From the NCBI GenBank assembly GCA_050246595.1, contig JBFWVT010000034.1, positions 1 to 53,356 on the forward strand: a stretch of DNA of 53,356 bases. The letters are read 5' to 3'. The stretch is from DATARH01 sp050246595 (GTDB taxonomy: Bacteria; Pseudomonadota; Alphaproteobacteria; ATCC43930; CGMCC-115725). Every line of letters starts with the position of its first letter. The first letter of the stretch is position 1. This document shows positions 15,958-23,855 of this stretch, piece by piece. A model generated the notes under the pieces. The model was not told where the DNA came from, did not search any database, and worked only from the letters and a program-made list of their open reading frames with translations. The position numbers and the translations under genes were made by a program.

Positions 15958-16913
15958 GCCGCCTCGCTCGCGGCGCGCCGCCACAGCCGCATCGCGGCGG
16001 TCTCGACCGCTTCAACCGACAGACTGTCCATCAGCGTATCGGTGGTGCGGTGGTGGTAGTCCGGGCCGAACAGCTTTTCGCGCGGCGTTGTCGTCTGAAC
16101 CACTTCTGTCCGGCGGCCCCAGGGCGCATACTGTTCGGTCGGGCTCGGCCCGAACAGCCCGATTGTCGGCGTCCCCGAGGCGGCGGCGATGTGCATCAGC
16201 CCGGTATCGTTGCCGATAAACAGAACACAGCGCCGCAAGACGGCGGCGGCGGCAAGCAGATCGGTGCGGCCGACCAGATCGATCACGCGCTCGCTGGGCA
16301 GGGCGGCCAACAGCGGGGCGGCCTGGGCGCGTTCGTGTGCCGCCGCCATGACCGCGATCCGCGCACCGGCGAAAGGACCGTCCGGGGTGGTCAAGTGCTG
16401 CGCCAGTTCGGCGAACCGGTCGGCACGCCACTGTTTGCCGCGCCAATTGGCGGCGGGTCCGATCGCCAGTATCGGGGGCCCGGGAGGCGCCAGCGCCGCG
16501 GCGATGCGCTCGTGCGCCGGTGTCGTCCATAGAAACGGCGAAGGCGGCGGGTCTAGACCGAACAGGCGCGCCAGTTGGCGGACGCGGTGCTCGCGCGGAT
16601 CGCCTTTCGCCATGATCCGGCGCTCGCCGGCGCGCAGCATCCAGGCGAGAGCCGAACCGCGGAGATCCACGACGAGATCCCACCGCGTCCCGGCGGCGGC
16701 GGCGAACAGCGGCAGCCAGTGCAGCGCACAAGGCCGCTTGCGCACCGAAATCAGGCGATCGAGCCGGGGTACGGCGGCAAACAGCGGCGCCGCCGGAAGC
16801 CCCGCCGCAATCGTGAAGCGCGCACCCGGATGGCGCTCGACAAGATGCGACAGCAATCCGGTGGACAGTACGGCATCGCCGATCCGGGTTGCGGTCACGA
16901 AAAGAATCTTCAT
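15954..16913 (-). CDS. Glycosyltransferase family 9 (heptosyltransferase-like)
   Basis: A 319-residue GT9 protein with MKILFVTATRIGDAVLSTG (conserved Asp), a central linker, AIGPAANWRGKQWRADRF and FIGNDTGLMHIAAASGTPTI, the donor-site signature. Length and motifs are normal. It follows the acyltransferase gene by 83 bp and is coupled to the GT2 gene. Together with the second GT9 it suggests heptose-containing core oligosaccharide. Confidence 0.92.
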   Translation of the reverse strand: MKILFVTATRIGDAVLSTGLLSHLVERHPGARFTIAAGLPAAPLFAAVPRLDRLISVRKRPCALHWLPLFAAAAGTRWDLVVDLRGSALAWMLRAGERRIMAKGDPREHRVRQLARLFGLDPPPSPFLWTTPAHERIAAALAPPGPPILAIGPAANWRGKQWRADRFAELAQHLTTPDGPFAGARIAVMAAAHERAQAAPLLAALPSERVIDLVGRTDLLAAAAVLRRCVLFIGNDTGLMHIAAASGTPTIGLFGPSPTEQYAPWGRRTEVVQTTTPREKLFGPDYHHRTTDTLMDSLSVEAVETAAMRLWRRAASEAA

Positions 16914-16996
16914 CGGCGGAACGGATTGCGGCGCAGCTTTGCGTGGTTACTAGTGCCGCGCGACAGTAGCCGGCGCATTGTCATAAGTCATCCGGG

Positions 16997-18004
16997 TCAT
17001 AATTCATCCGGCGGGTTCGACGGGTGGTCCGGCCAGCGGCGGTGAACCCAGAACCACTGCTCCGGGCGCTCGCGGATCCAGCGTTCGAGCGTCGCGTTGA
17101 CAGTCGTCATCAGGGAAGCGACATCGGCGGCGCGGTTGCCGGTTCCGGGCAGCGGCAGCGGCGGCTCGATCGTCAGCCGGAACCGCGCGCCGTGCAACCG
17201 CTCGACGCGCGCCGGCAGCACGTCGCACCCGAATCGCAGAGCGAGCAGCGCTACGGTCGGTGCCGTCATCGCCGTCCGGCCGAAAAACCGTACCGGGATT
17301 CCCTCGTTGAGCTTCTGGTCCGCGAGGATCGTCAGATGAGCACCGCGGCGCAGCGCGGCGACCGCGCGGCGACCGACAGCCTCCTTCGGGATGAACTCGC
17401 CCCGGCCCTTATGCCCTTGCCCTTTACGCCCCTGGCCTTTGCGCCCCTGGCCGCCGCGCCAGCGCCGGATCATCCGATCGACAAACGGGTTGTTGGGGGT
17501 GCGATAAACCTGGGCGATATCGAGACCGCATTGCCCGGCCGCGAGCGCCGCGATTTCCCAATTCGCCAGATGTCCGGAAAACAGGATCACCCGCCGATTG
17601 CCGGCAACCGCCCGCTCAAGATGGTCGAGACCGCGGATTTCGACCCGTCCGCCGTCGAAAACGCGAATTCGGCGCAAGTGCGGATACTCGGCAGCGACCC
17701 GGCCGAGATTGTCCCACACCCCGTGGACGACGCGCTCGATCTCGGCGGGCGGCCAGTCCGGGAAGGCGGCGGCGAGATTGCGGCGGGCCTGTCTGCTGAC
17801 CCCAAGAAGCGGGCCGACGCGCCGGCCGAGCCATCCGCCGAACCCCGACGCCATGTCGATCGGCAGCAGGCGGCACAGCGCGAAGAACAGCGCGACGCAA
17901 GCGGCCTCAAAACGATAAATCCAACGCGACGGCGCAACCCGCCGGCGCGGTTCGGCAAGCGTAACCACCGCAGCTTGATAACCCAGGACGGCCGGTTGCG
18001 CCAT
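16997..18004 (-). CDS. LpxL/HtrB-type lysophospholipid acyltransferase with a repeat insertion
   Basis: A 335-residue inner-membrane acyltransferase, probably acting late in lipid A synthesis. SGHLANWEIAALA contains the catalytic H-x4-E; LTILADQKLNEGIPVRFFGR and the C-terminal RPEQWFWVHRRWPDHP are typical of the LABLAT family in alphaproteobacteria. Residues about 183-202 consist of four five-residue repeats (RGGQG, RKGQG, RKGQG, HKGRG) encoded by a 15-bp tandem repeat, inserted where relatives have a short basic segment before FIPK. It is the first gene of the glycosyltransferase operon and diverges from the YgfZ-type gene. Confidence 0.9.
   Translation of the reverse strand: MAQPAVLGYQAAVVTLAEPRRRVAPSRWIYRFEAACVALFFALCRLLPIDMASGFGGWLGRRVGPLLGVSRQARRNLAAAFPDWPPAEIERVVHGVWDNLGRVAAEYPHLRRIRVFDGGRVEIRGLDHLERAVAGNRRVILFSGHLANWEIAALAAGQCGLDIAQVYRTPNNPFVDRMIRRWRGGQGRKGQGRKGQGHKGRGEFIPKEAVGRRAVAALRRGAHLTILADQKLNEGIPVRFFGRTAMTAPTVALLALRFGCDVLPARVERLHGARFRLTIEPPLPLPGTGNRAADVASLMTTVNATLERWIRERPEQWFWVHRRWPDHPSNPPDEL
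17399..17458. repeat. 15-bp in-frame tandem repeat inside lpxL-like gene
   Basis: Four 15-bp units (17399-17413, 17414-17428, 17429-17443, 17444-17458) encode Gly/Lys-rich pentapeptides on the minus strand. Units differ by a few bases each, so the array has begun to diverge, but the frame is kept in all four. The period being a multiple of three implies selection for an intact product. Confidence 0.88.
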
Positions 18005-18089
18005 CCGCCGGCGCCGCGCTCTCGCAAGCGTGCGATCGGCGACACTATATGCAATGCAGTGCCGTCAACGCATTACCGGGACCGAGCCG

Positions 18090-19052
18090 ATGAGCACCGC
18101 CAGTTTCGCCCTGTTGCCGCAGCGCGGCATTCTCGCCGTGTCGGGGTCGGACCGTCATGGTTTCCTGCAGGGTCTGGTCTCGAATGATGTCGAAAAACTT
18201 GCCGCCGACCGCGCCGCCTACGCCGCGCTGCTGACCGCGCAGGGCAAATATCTGCACGATTTTTTCATGCTGGAACGCGACGGGGCGATCTGGCTCGACA
18301 CCGAGGCGGCGCGGCTCGCCGATCTGAAGCGGCGGCTCTCGATGTACCGGCTGCGCGCCAAGGTCGAGATTGCCGAACGCCCGGAACTCGGTGTGGCGGC
18401 GATCTTCGGCCCCGCCGCCTTGTCGGCGCTCGGCTTGCCGGACGAACCCGGCGCCGTCCGGTCCTGGGAAGGCGGGGTCGCTCTGGTCGATCCGCGGCTG
18501 GCCGAACTCGGCGCGCGCGTGATCCTGGATCGCTCGCGTCTTGCCCGCCTCGCGGTGTCGGGTCTTGCCGAGACCGATTTCGCCGCCTACGACCGGCACC
18601 GACTCGCGCTCGGTGTTCCGGACGGCAGTCGCGATCTGATCCCGGAAAAGTCGATCCTGCTCGAAGCAGGGTTTGACGAGCTGAATGGCGTCGATTGGCG
18701 GAAGGGTTGTTATGTCGGCCAGGAGCTGACCGCGCGGACCAAATATCGCGGCCTTATCAAAAAGCGGCTCTTTCCGGTGCGGATCGACGGCCCCCCGCCC
18801 GAACCCGGCGCCATCATCACATTGGGTGGCAAGGAGGCCGGCGAAATGCGTTCGGCAGGGGAGGGGATCGGGCTGGCATTGCTGCGCCTGGAAGCGCTGG
18901 CGGAGCAATCTCCGCTGGCGGCTGATTCGGCAACGTTGACCCCACTTCGCCCCGATTGGGTGCGGCTCGATACGGAACCCGCCGCGACGGCATCGGAGGG
19001 CAGGCCGGAGTCCGCATCGCCGGGGACTGTTGGCGACCGCGAGGGAACATAG
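18090..19052 (+). CDS. YgfZ/GcvT-family folate-binding protein (Fe-S maintenance)
   Basis: A 320-residue protein of the YgfZ/Iba57 family, related to the glycine-cleavage T protein and needed for repair or assembly of some Fe-S enzymes. The diagnostic motif KGCYVGQELTARTKYRG (K-G-C-Y-x-G-Q-E) is intact, and the N-terminus has GFLQGLVSNDVEKL. ATG 18090 is preferred over an upstream in-frame start at 18030, which lies in the divergent promoter region. The last ~30 residues after the domain are low-complexity. Confidence 0.9.
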   Translation: MSTASFALLPQRGILAVSGSDRHGFLQGLVSNDVEKLAADRAAYAALLTAQGKYLHDFFMLERDGAIWLDTEAARLADLKRRLSMYRLRAKVEIAERPELGVAAIFGPAALSALGLPDEPGAVRSWEGGVALVDPRLAELGARVILDRSRLARLAVSGLAETDFAAYDRHRLALGVPDGSRDLIPEKSILLEAGFDELNGVDWRKGCYVGQELTARTKYRGLIKKRLFPVRIDGPPPEPGAIITLGGKEAGEMRSAGEGIGLALLRLEALAEQSPLAADSATLTPLRPDWVRLDTEPAATASEGRPESASPGTVGDREGT

Positions 19053-19398
19053 AATGCGGGATGCAACTCTCTCGCGCTGCGGCACCATAAAGGTGGCGAC
19101 GCCGAGAACGTGGATATTTGCCACATCCGCCTGACGTTCTGAAGGAGAATGAGCGACCGCCGCCGTCCTCGCCGACTTTCCACTCGTCGCCTTCGCTTGT
19201 CGCATCGGGGAAAGGCCCTCCCGATTTTGGCTTCCGTCGCCGAACAGCCCTGGCCCATCGCTGGAACAAAAACCGAATCAATTCGCTTCAACCCGCAATC
19301 CTAATGCGCCCGGCTTTGAACCGGGACTTGGACGGGTGCGCCGCAGTTGCCATCCCGTCCCCTTTTGCTTATTTTCTCGCCGGCTGTTGGCAAACGGT
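19053..19398. other. Intergenic, 346 bp; possible 51-codon ORF
   Basis: No recognisable gene. A short frame from ATG 19149 to TAA 19304 has a good ribosome site (AAGGAG) and would encode a 51-residue Arg-rich peptide (MSDRRRPRRLSTRRLRL onwards), but it resembles nothing I know. The stretch marks the left edge of a block of lower GC. Confidence 0.4.
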
Positions 19399-20070
19399 AT
19401 GAACATGGCGGTTTTCTGCGAGCGTCTTGGCCTTCTCATGCTGCTGGCGCCCGGTACGGGCAGCAGCGCCGTTGCGGAGGCACTTCTCCAGCAAGCGGGA
19501 GGGCGATGGCTTCCGGAACAAGATGTCATGAACGAAGACGGGACGCTCCGAATCGACCACAAGCATACGACAGTACCGAACCTCCTCACGGCTGGACTAT
19601 TCTCCGAGCAGGATTTATCAAAGCTGACCGTTGTCACAGCCGTCCGCAATCCGTTTGATTACTGGGTCGCTGAGTGGCATAGATCACGGGCTTGGGCGAT
19701 CGTGGCCAAGGCTGATCCAAACCACTGGTCGCGCAAGACTCCCGGCCGCTTTTGGGCATTAACGCGCGCGGCAGATCTTGATTTTAACGAATGGATTCTG
19801 ACTTGGACATTGCCCGAACAAAAGCCGAAATATCATATTCATTGGGCTTGGCTCGAAGGCGCGAATAAGTTCATTCGATTTGAGCGCTTGGAACCGGATT
19901 TATCGGCGGTGCTGGCGGATTGCGGTCATGAAGGCGGCCTGTCAATTCCGCGGGTAAATATAGGACCAAGGCGGAATAACGATTATCGAGTATATTATTC
20001 CCGTGAAGCAAGGGAACGCGTCGAGGACAAAAACGAACCGGATTTGGCGCGGTTTGGATACGGTTTCTAA
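19399..20070 (+). CDS. Sulfotransferase-like protein
   Basis: A 223-residue protein. APGTGSSAVAEALL near the N-terminus resembles the PAPS 5'-phosphosulfate loop, VTAVRNPFDYWVAEWHRS the 3'-phosphate-binding element (R-x-P-x-D-x-x-S/A), and KFIRFERLEPDLSAVL the usual following strand. These order and spacing features fit the sulfotransferase family, though it is shorter than most and the first loop lacks the common lysine. A start at 19405 is equally possible. It sits in a low-GC insertion among polysaccharide genes, so sulfation of a surface glycan is the natural guess. Confidence 0.65.
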   Translation: MNMAVFCERLGLLMLLAPGTGSSAVAEALLQQAGGRWLPEQDVMNEDGTLRIDHKHTTVPNLLTAGLFSEQDLSKLTVVTAVRNPFDYWVAEWHRSRAWAIVAKADPNHWSRKTPGRFWALTRAADLDFNEWILTWTLPEQKPKYHIHWAWLEGANKFIRFERLEPDLSAVLADCGHEGGLSIPRVNIGPRRNNDYRVYYSREARERVEDKNEPDLARFGYGF

Positions 20071-20204
20071 GTGACGCTACCGGAACATACGCAGTCCGGA
20101 CCGATTTGATCAGTCCTGGAGTAATCGCGGATCGTTCTATAAGACCGGCAGCACCCTGAACCCTGCGTAATATCGATTGCGCGATCGGGTTGAAGAACCG
20201 TTGC

Positions 20205-21704
20205 TCAGAGCTTCAACTCCTGGCGCAGCGCATCGAGGTTCCATTCCGTGGCTTGCCGCCATTCGTCGGGCTGCGCGACCGCGTTAATAGACTGTACGAT
20301 GGCAGAGGCGCAGCCATGATCCCCGTTTTGGGAGAGATGATATGCCCGTGCGAGATCGACAATAATTTTCCGATTGGAACCTTCCTGTCGCTCCGCTGCC
20401 CGTTCCAGCAGCTGAACCTGACGTGCCGGATTGTTTGCGATCTCCAATGGAGTGCGGATCAGGATTCTGGGAATTTTGGCTCTGGATTGGAAATAGGCGG
20501 TCGCGCCTGGTGCGGACCCGACATAGGCGATCCAGTCAGCAAAATGTTCCATCGCGGCAATGATCCACGGGCAGCCGTAGTAGAAATAATCTTGTTGAAC
20601 AACTACGCTATGTCCTTCCTGCAAAGCACCGAAGAACTGCTGGATTATATGATTGTTGAGAGTGGGCGTTTTCGCGGCGTCGATAAACAAGATTTCCACC
20701 GGGTTCTGATTCCAGCGGAGTTCCATCAGATCTCCCGGAGAGCAAAAAATCTTGCGAAACCGCTCTCCCAAATTGGCCATATAGTGCGGAAAGAATGAGA
20801 AGGTGGGTAGATCTGTCGACTTCAAAAAGGGATCATACCCTTTCTCGGGTTCATAGATGAAGCGATCGAAGCTGAACACGCGCAGCGGCCGATGTCTCGA
20901 TATTGGATTTGCCTCCAGACCTTCAACAAGCATGAAGGTCGATGAGCCGAGAAACGGTCCGAGATCGATGACCTCCCCCGATCCTCTGTAGTGGTGCTTC
21001 GCCAGTGCATAGAGAAGACCGAGCTCTTCTCTCTTCATCATTGAACCGATATGGCTCGGCAGCGGTGGCACATCCTCATCATTAACTGACAGAGGAAGGC
21101 TCTTAAGGTATGGATCAGGCGATTCCACCAGCCCCTCCGTGCCACACGGACGATCCGCCGGTAGTTCAATCATCCAAATCGCGCCGACGACATTCACTGT
21201 AACCCCTAGCCGCTCCGCCAATGCGTTTACTTCCGAAATGATATCTGGGAAGTCGCGACCGTAATCGTGCCCGCACAGGACCCCGCCTGGCTTTATGTGC
21301 CCTGCCCAGAACTCAAGATTCTGCCGGAACACGGGATTCGTATGAACGCTATCGTCGAAGTAGATATCGAGCGGCAGGTTCCAGTCCTCAAAATCAATCG
21401 GGCTGTAGCCGGGGAGTGCAACAATGTTGATGCAGTCGGCCGTGTGGCGATGAAACGTATCGATACCGAATGGTACTCCGAATTCCTGTTCCAGCTTCTC
21501 GATCCAGATTTCGCGCTTCCAGGGATCTACGCAATAGACAGTGACACTTGGATCGACGCTCTTTGCCCAAGCCCACGAACTGCGCCCGAAAAGTGATCCC
21601 AGCTCCAGCACCCGCCCGCCCGGCGGCACGGCCGCGGCCAAGCGTTCAATAAATGCAAGCTCTTCTTGGTTGACTTGTCCGGGTATGCTGGTGTTATAGG
21701 GCAT
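20205..21704 (-). CDS. Tandem methyltransferase-like protein (two class I SAM domains)
   Basis: About 499 residues with two successive Rossmann domains. Domain 1 (about 1-190): GGRVLELGSLFGRSSWAWAK, VYCVDPWKRE, IYFDDSVHT and GGVLCGHDYG, matching Methyltransf_24/CmcI-like enzymes. Domain 2 (about 230-430): GEVIDLGPFLGSSTFMLVEG, FSFDRFIYE, EILFIDAAK and HSVVVQQDYFYYG. A helical tail follows. In-frame starts at 21737 and 21761 cannot be excluded; 21704 follows GGAACCGG. Substrate is unknown; a glycan or its precursor is suggested by context. The GC content is lower than that of the flanking operons. Confidence 0.72.
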   Translation of the reverse strand: MPYNTSIPGQVNQEELAFIERLAAAVPPGGRVLELGSLFGRSSWAWAKSVDPSVTVYCVDPWKREIWIEKLEQEFGVPFGIDTFHRHTADCINIVALPGYSPIDFEDWNLPLDIYFDDSVHTNPVFRQNLEFWAGHIKPGGVLCGHDYGRDFPDIISEVNALAERLGVTVNVVGAIWMIELPADRPCGTEGLVESPDPYLKSLPLSVNDEDVPPLPSHIGSMMKREELGLLYALAKHHYRGSGEVIDLGPFLGSSTFMLVEGLEANPISRHRPLRVFSFDRFIYEPEKGYDPFLKSTDLPTFSFFPHYMANLGERFRKIFCSPGDLMELRWNQNPVEILFIDAAKTPTLNNHIIQQFFGALQEGHSVVVQQDYFYYGCPWIIAAMEHFADWIAYVGSAPGATAYFQSRAKIPRILIRTPLEIANNPARQVQLLERAAERQEGSNRKIIVDLARAYHLSQNGDHGCASAIVQSINAVAQPDEWRQATEWNLDALRQELKL

Positions 21705-22286
21705 CGTGTCCGGTTCCCAATTGCGTGCATCGATCATATACAAGCATTGGGGCCTGGGCAATGTATCGGCCGTTTCCGCGGGAGAGAAAGACCTGCTGGT
21801 TGATCCCGTTCGGCTTGACGCTCCTGATCGGCGAAGATGTCACCGCGGCCCACCGGCAACGGGTATCTGGTCCGGCGACCGGACAATCCTCACGGCCTGG
21901 TGTAATACATCGCAGCGTCCACCCGGCAGGACAATCACCACACGTTGAAAAATTCTCGTTATGCGAGTTCATTAAATTAAGGCGGTCGGCGCGCCTGCAC
22001 ATCGGGGATAGCGCCGCCGACTCAAATTCGCCGAGCGCCTTTGCCGTTATCGGTCAAATTCGCAGGATTTTGGCAATCGGCTTCGATCGCTGCCGCCGTT
22101 CTCGTTGACGCTGGTCAAGAGAAGCGCTGTTGCCCCTGCCTCACGAGGCCCTGAACGTGACATTCCTGTTCGGAAAAAAGGCGGGATACGGTAAGATCGC
22201 AATGGCGAATGCACTATCCGGGAAGCGAGCCAGCCTGTAAGAAGGTAAAGCCGGTCGACTCCTCCTTTCGGCAATTCCGGTTGTGC
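21705..22286. other. Intergenic, 582 bp, no gene recognised
   Basis: Between the tandem methyltransferase and the GH5 gene (both leftward) both strands carry only short frames with no family resemblance. The stretch has AT-richer patches (around 21950-21985 and 22165-22200). It may hold the methyltransferase promoter or decayed coding DNA. I could not assign either. Confidence 0.4.
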
Positions 22287-23690
22287 TCATTCCAGCGCAA
22301 CGTCGCCGGTTTTGAAAAAACGATGAATGGTCTTTCCTGGACCGGCGCTGCCGGTCCCACAGGTGATGCCGTTGGCGTAGGTCGTCAGAGCGGAACTGCG
22401 AGCCGGATTAACAAAGAGATGATTGGGAGTGCTCCAAGTCCATGCGAATATACCCAGCCTGGTTTCTTTCACCGTATTCAAAAATTTTACCACGTAGGTC
22501 TGTAGGTCCGTATCGCAGCCGACATATGCATCCAAGCCCCATTCGCCGATCAGTACTGGTCTTATCCCATTCAGATAAAGCCAATGCCTCTCCCAATTCT
22601 CCAGCTTGGCGATTGATTTATGCGGATACAGGTGCAGCGAGTAGATCACTTGATCTAGTGGGTCCTCAATTATACCGTAAGTCGAGACACCGTCCAGACT
22701 CAACTCTTGTAGACAATCCGTACAGTCGCTGGCGAGCGCCCATGTCACGGTCAGTTTGAGGCCGGTCCCGGAGCCGCCCGTCATATGCACCGGAGAGGAA
22801 GGCTGATTACCGCCGGCATACACCCCGGCATCGGTGAGGATAACCTCTTGGGCGCCGCCGTTTTCGTCCACTGTCCTGACCGTGCCGCACGCGACTCGTG
22901 TCGGATATCCCCCAGTCATGCAGACGCCGTTGCCGCGCTTATACCCGGTGCCTGGCTGGTTGATCGCCACCGACGACGCGAATACCCCATCGCGCATCGC
23001 TTCAACCATAATCGGGTTAACCGCTCCCGCTTGGCGGAGCTGGTCGATCACTCTTTGGTGTAATGTTCGCCAGGCATGCCAAGCAGTCGGGATGGGTTCG
23101 CGGACAGTGTTAACCGGCTCGTTAAAGATATCGATAATAACGCCATGATCGCACCCGATATGCTTCAATAGGCTCTGCCAAGCTCGGCCAGTGCTGGCAG
23201 AGGCGAAGTGCGGAATTGTCCGAGCAGTGATATCAACTTCAGGAGATCTGTTCATCGCCAGAACAACAACGAGTCCGCGCTCGCGAGCTGCCCTGACCGT
23301 CCGGGTTATCTCGTCAATATACGCAGGAGTGTAGTGCGGGTTCTCCGGATCCAGATAGTGTTGCCCGATGAGGAAACGCACGGAATCCGCACCGAATCTT
23401 ACCATATCGTCCAGGACGTCCGGTTTGAAATTACCAACCGGCCACTGGAAGCTTGGAAAGCGTAAGTTGGTGGATTTCGATTTCGGCGCCATCAAACCCC
23501 ACGAATTGACGCCCTTGGCAGCCCAGGGGAGGCCGTCGCGCAATATGACGGCACCGGACACGCTAACGTTTCCGTTGGAAAAAGGAGCTTCTGTGCACTG
23601 CTGTGCTGCCGCGGCGGCATTGGCCTCAAAGAGCAGGAGCAAAAGCACGAACAAACAGCAATAAATCGAGCGACCGACGCCCGGGGTCAT
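22287..23690 (-). CDS. Secreted glycoside hydrolase family 5 enzyme with inserted beta module
   Basis: The protein has 467 residues from ATG 23690. A signal peptide is clear (CCLFVLLLLLFEANAAAAA). The TIM-barrel shows FGADSVRFLIGQ, DIFNEPVN with the acid/base Glu (about residue 191), SLHLYPHKS, VLIGEWGLDA with the nucleophile Glu (about 383) and FAWTWS. These are the GH5/cellulase-family positions. Between barrel strands, about residues 243-321 form a Gly/Thr-rich segment (GTGYKRGNGV...MTGGSGTGLKL) unlike GH5 cores. The gene lies in the low-GC block between glycan genes; hydrolysis or release of a surface or exopolysaccharide is the likely role. Confidence 0.85.
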   Translation of the reverse strand: MTPGVGRSIYCCLFVLLLLLFEANAAAAAQQCTEAPFSNGNVSVSGAVILRDGLPWAAKGVNSWGLMAPKSKSTNLRFPSFQWPVGNFKPDVLDDMVRFGADSVRFLIGQHYLDPENPHYTPAYIDEITRTVRAARERGLVVVLAMNRSPEVDITARTIPHFASASTGRAWQSLLKHIGCDHGVIIDIFNEPVNTVREPIPTAWHAWRTLHQRVIDQLRQAGAVNPIMVEAMRDGVFASSVAINQPGTGYKRGNGVCMTGGYPTRVACGTVRTVDENGGAQEVILTDAGVYAGGNQPSSPVHMTGGSGTGLKLTVTWALASDCTDCLQELSLDGVSTYGIIEDPLDQVIYSLHLYPHKSIAKLENWERHWLYLNGIRPVLIGEWGLDAYVGCDTDLQTYVVKFLNTVKETRLGIFAWTWSTPNHLFVNPARSSALTTYANGITCGTGSAGPGKTIHRFFKTGDVALE

Positions 23691-23855
23691 CCCATGCCCT
23701 CGTGAATGCACGCATCTGCGAAAGGCGGTGACGATGGTCGCCGCAGTCGCCTCCGCTGGACGTTTCTCAATCGCCGCTTCGGAGATCTCATAGATGTATG
23801 GCTCCCTCCTCAAGCAAACCTGGCACTGAGCGTATTCCCGGTGGCAGTGCAAAAT

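Noticed and set aside
17399..17458. CRISPR-like array
   Set aside because: Direct 15-bp repeats without spacers, in frame within a gene; no array or cas gene found anywhere in the window.
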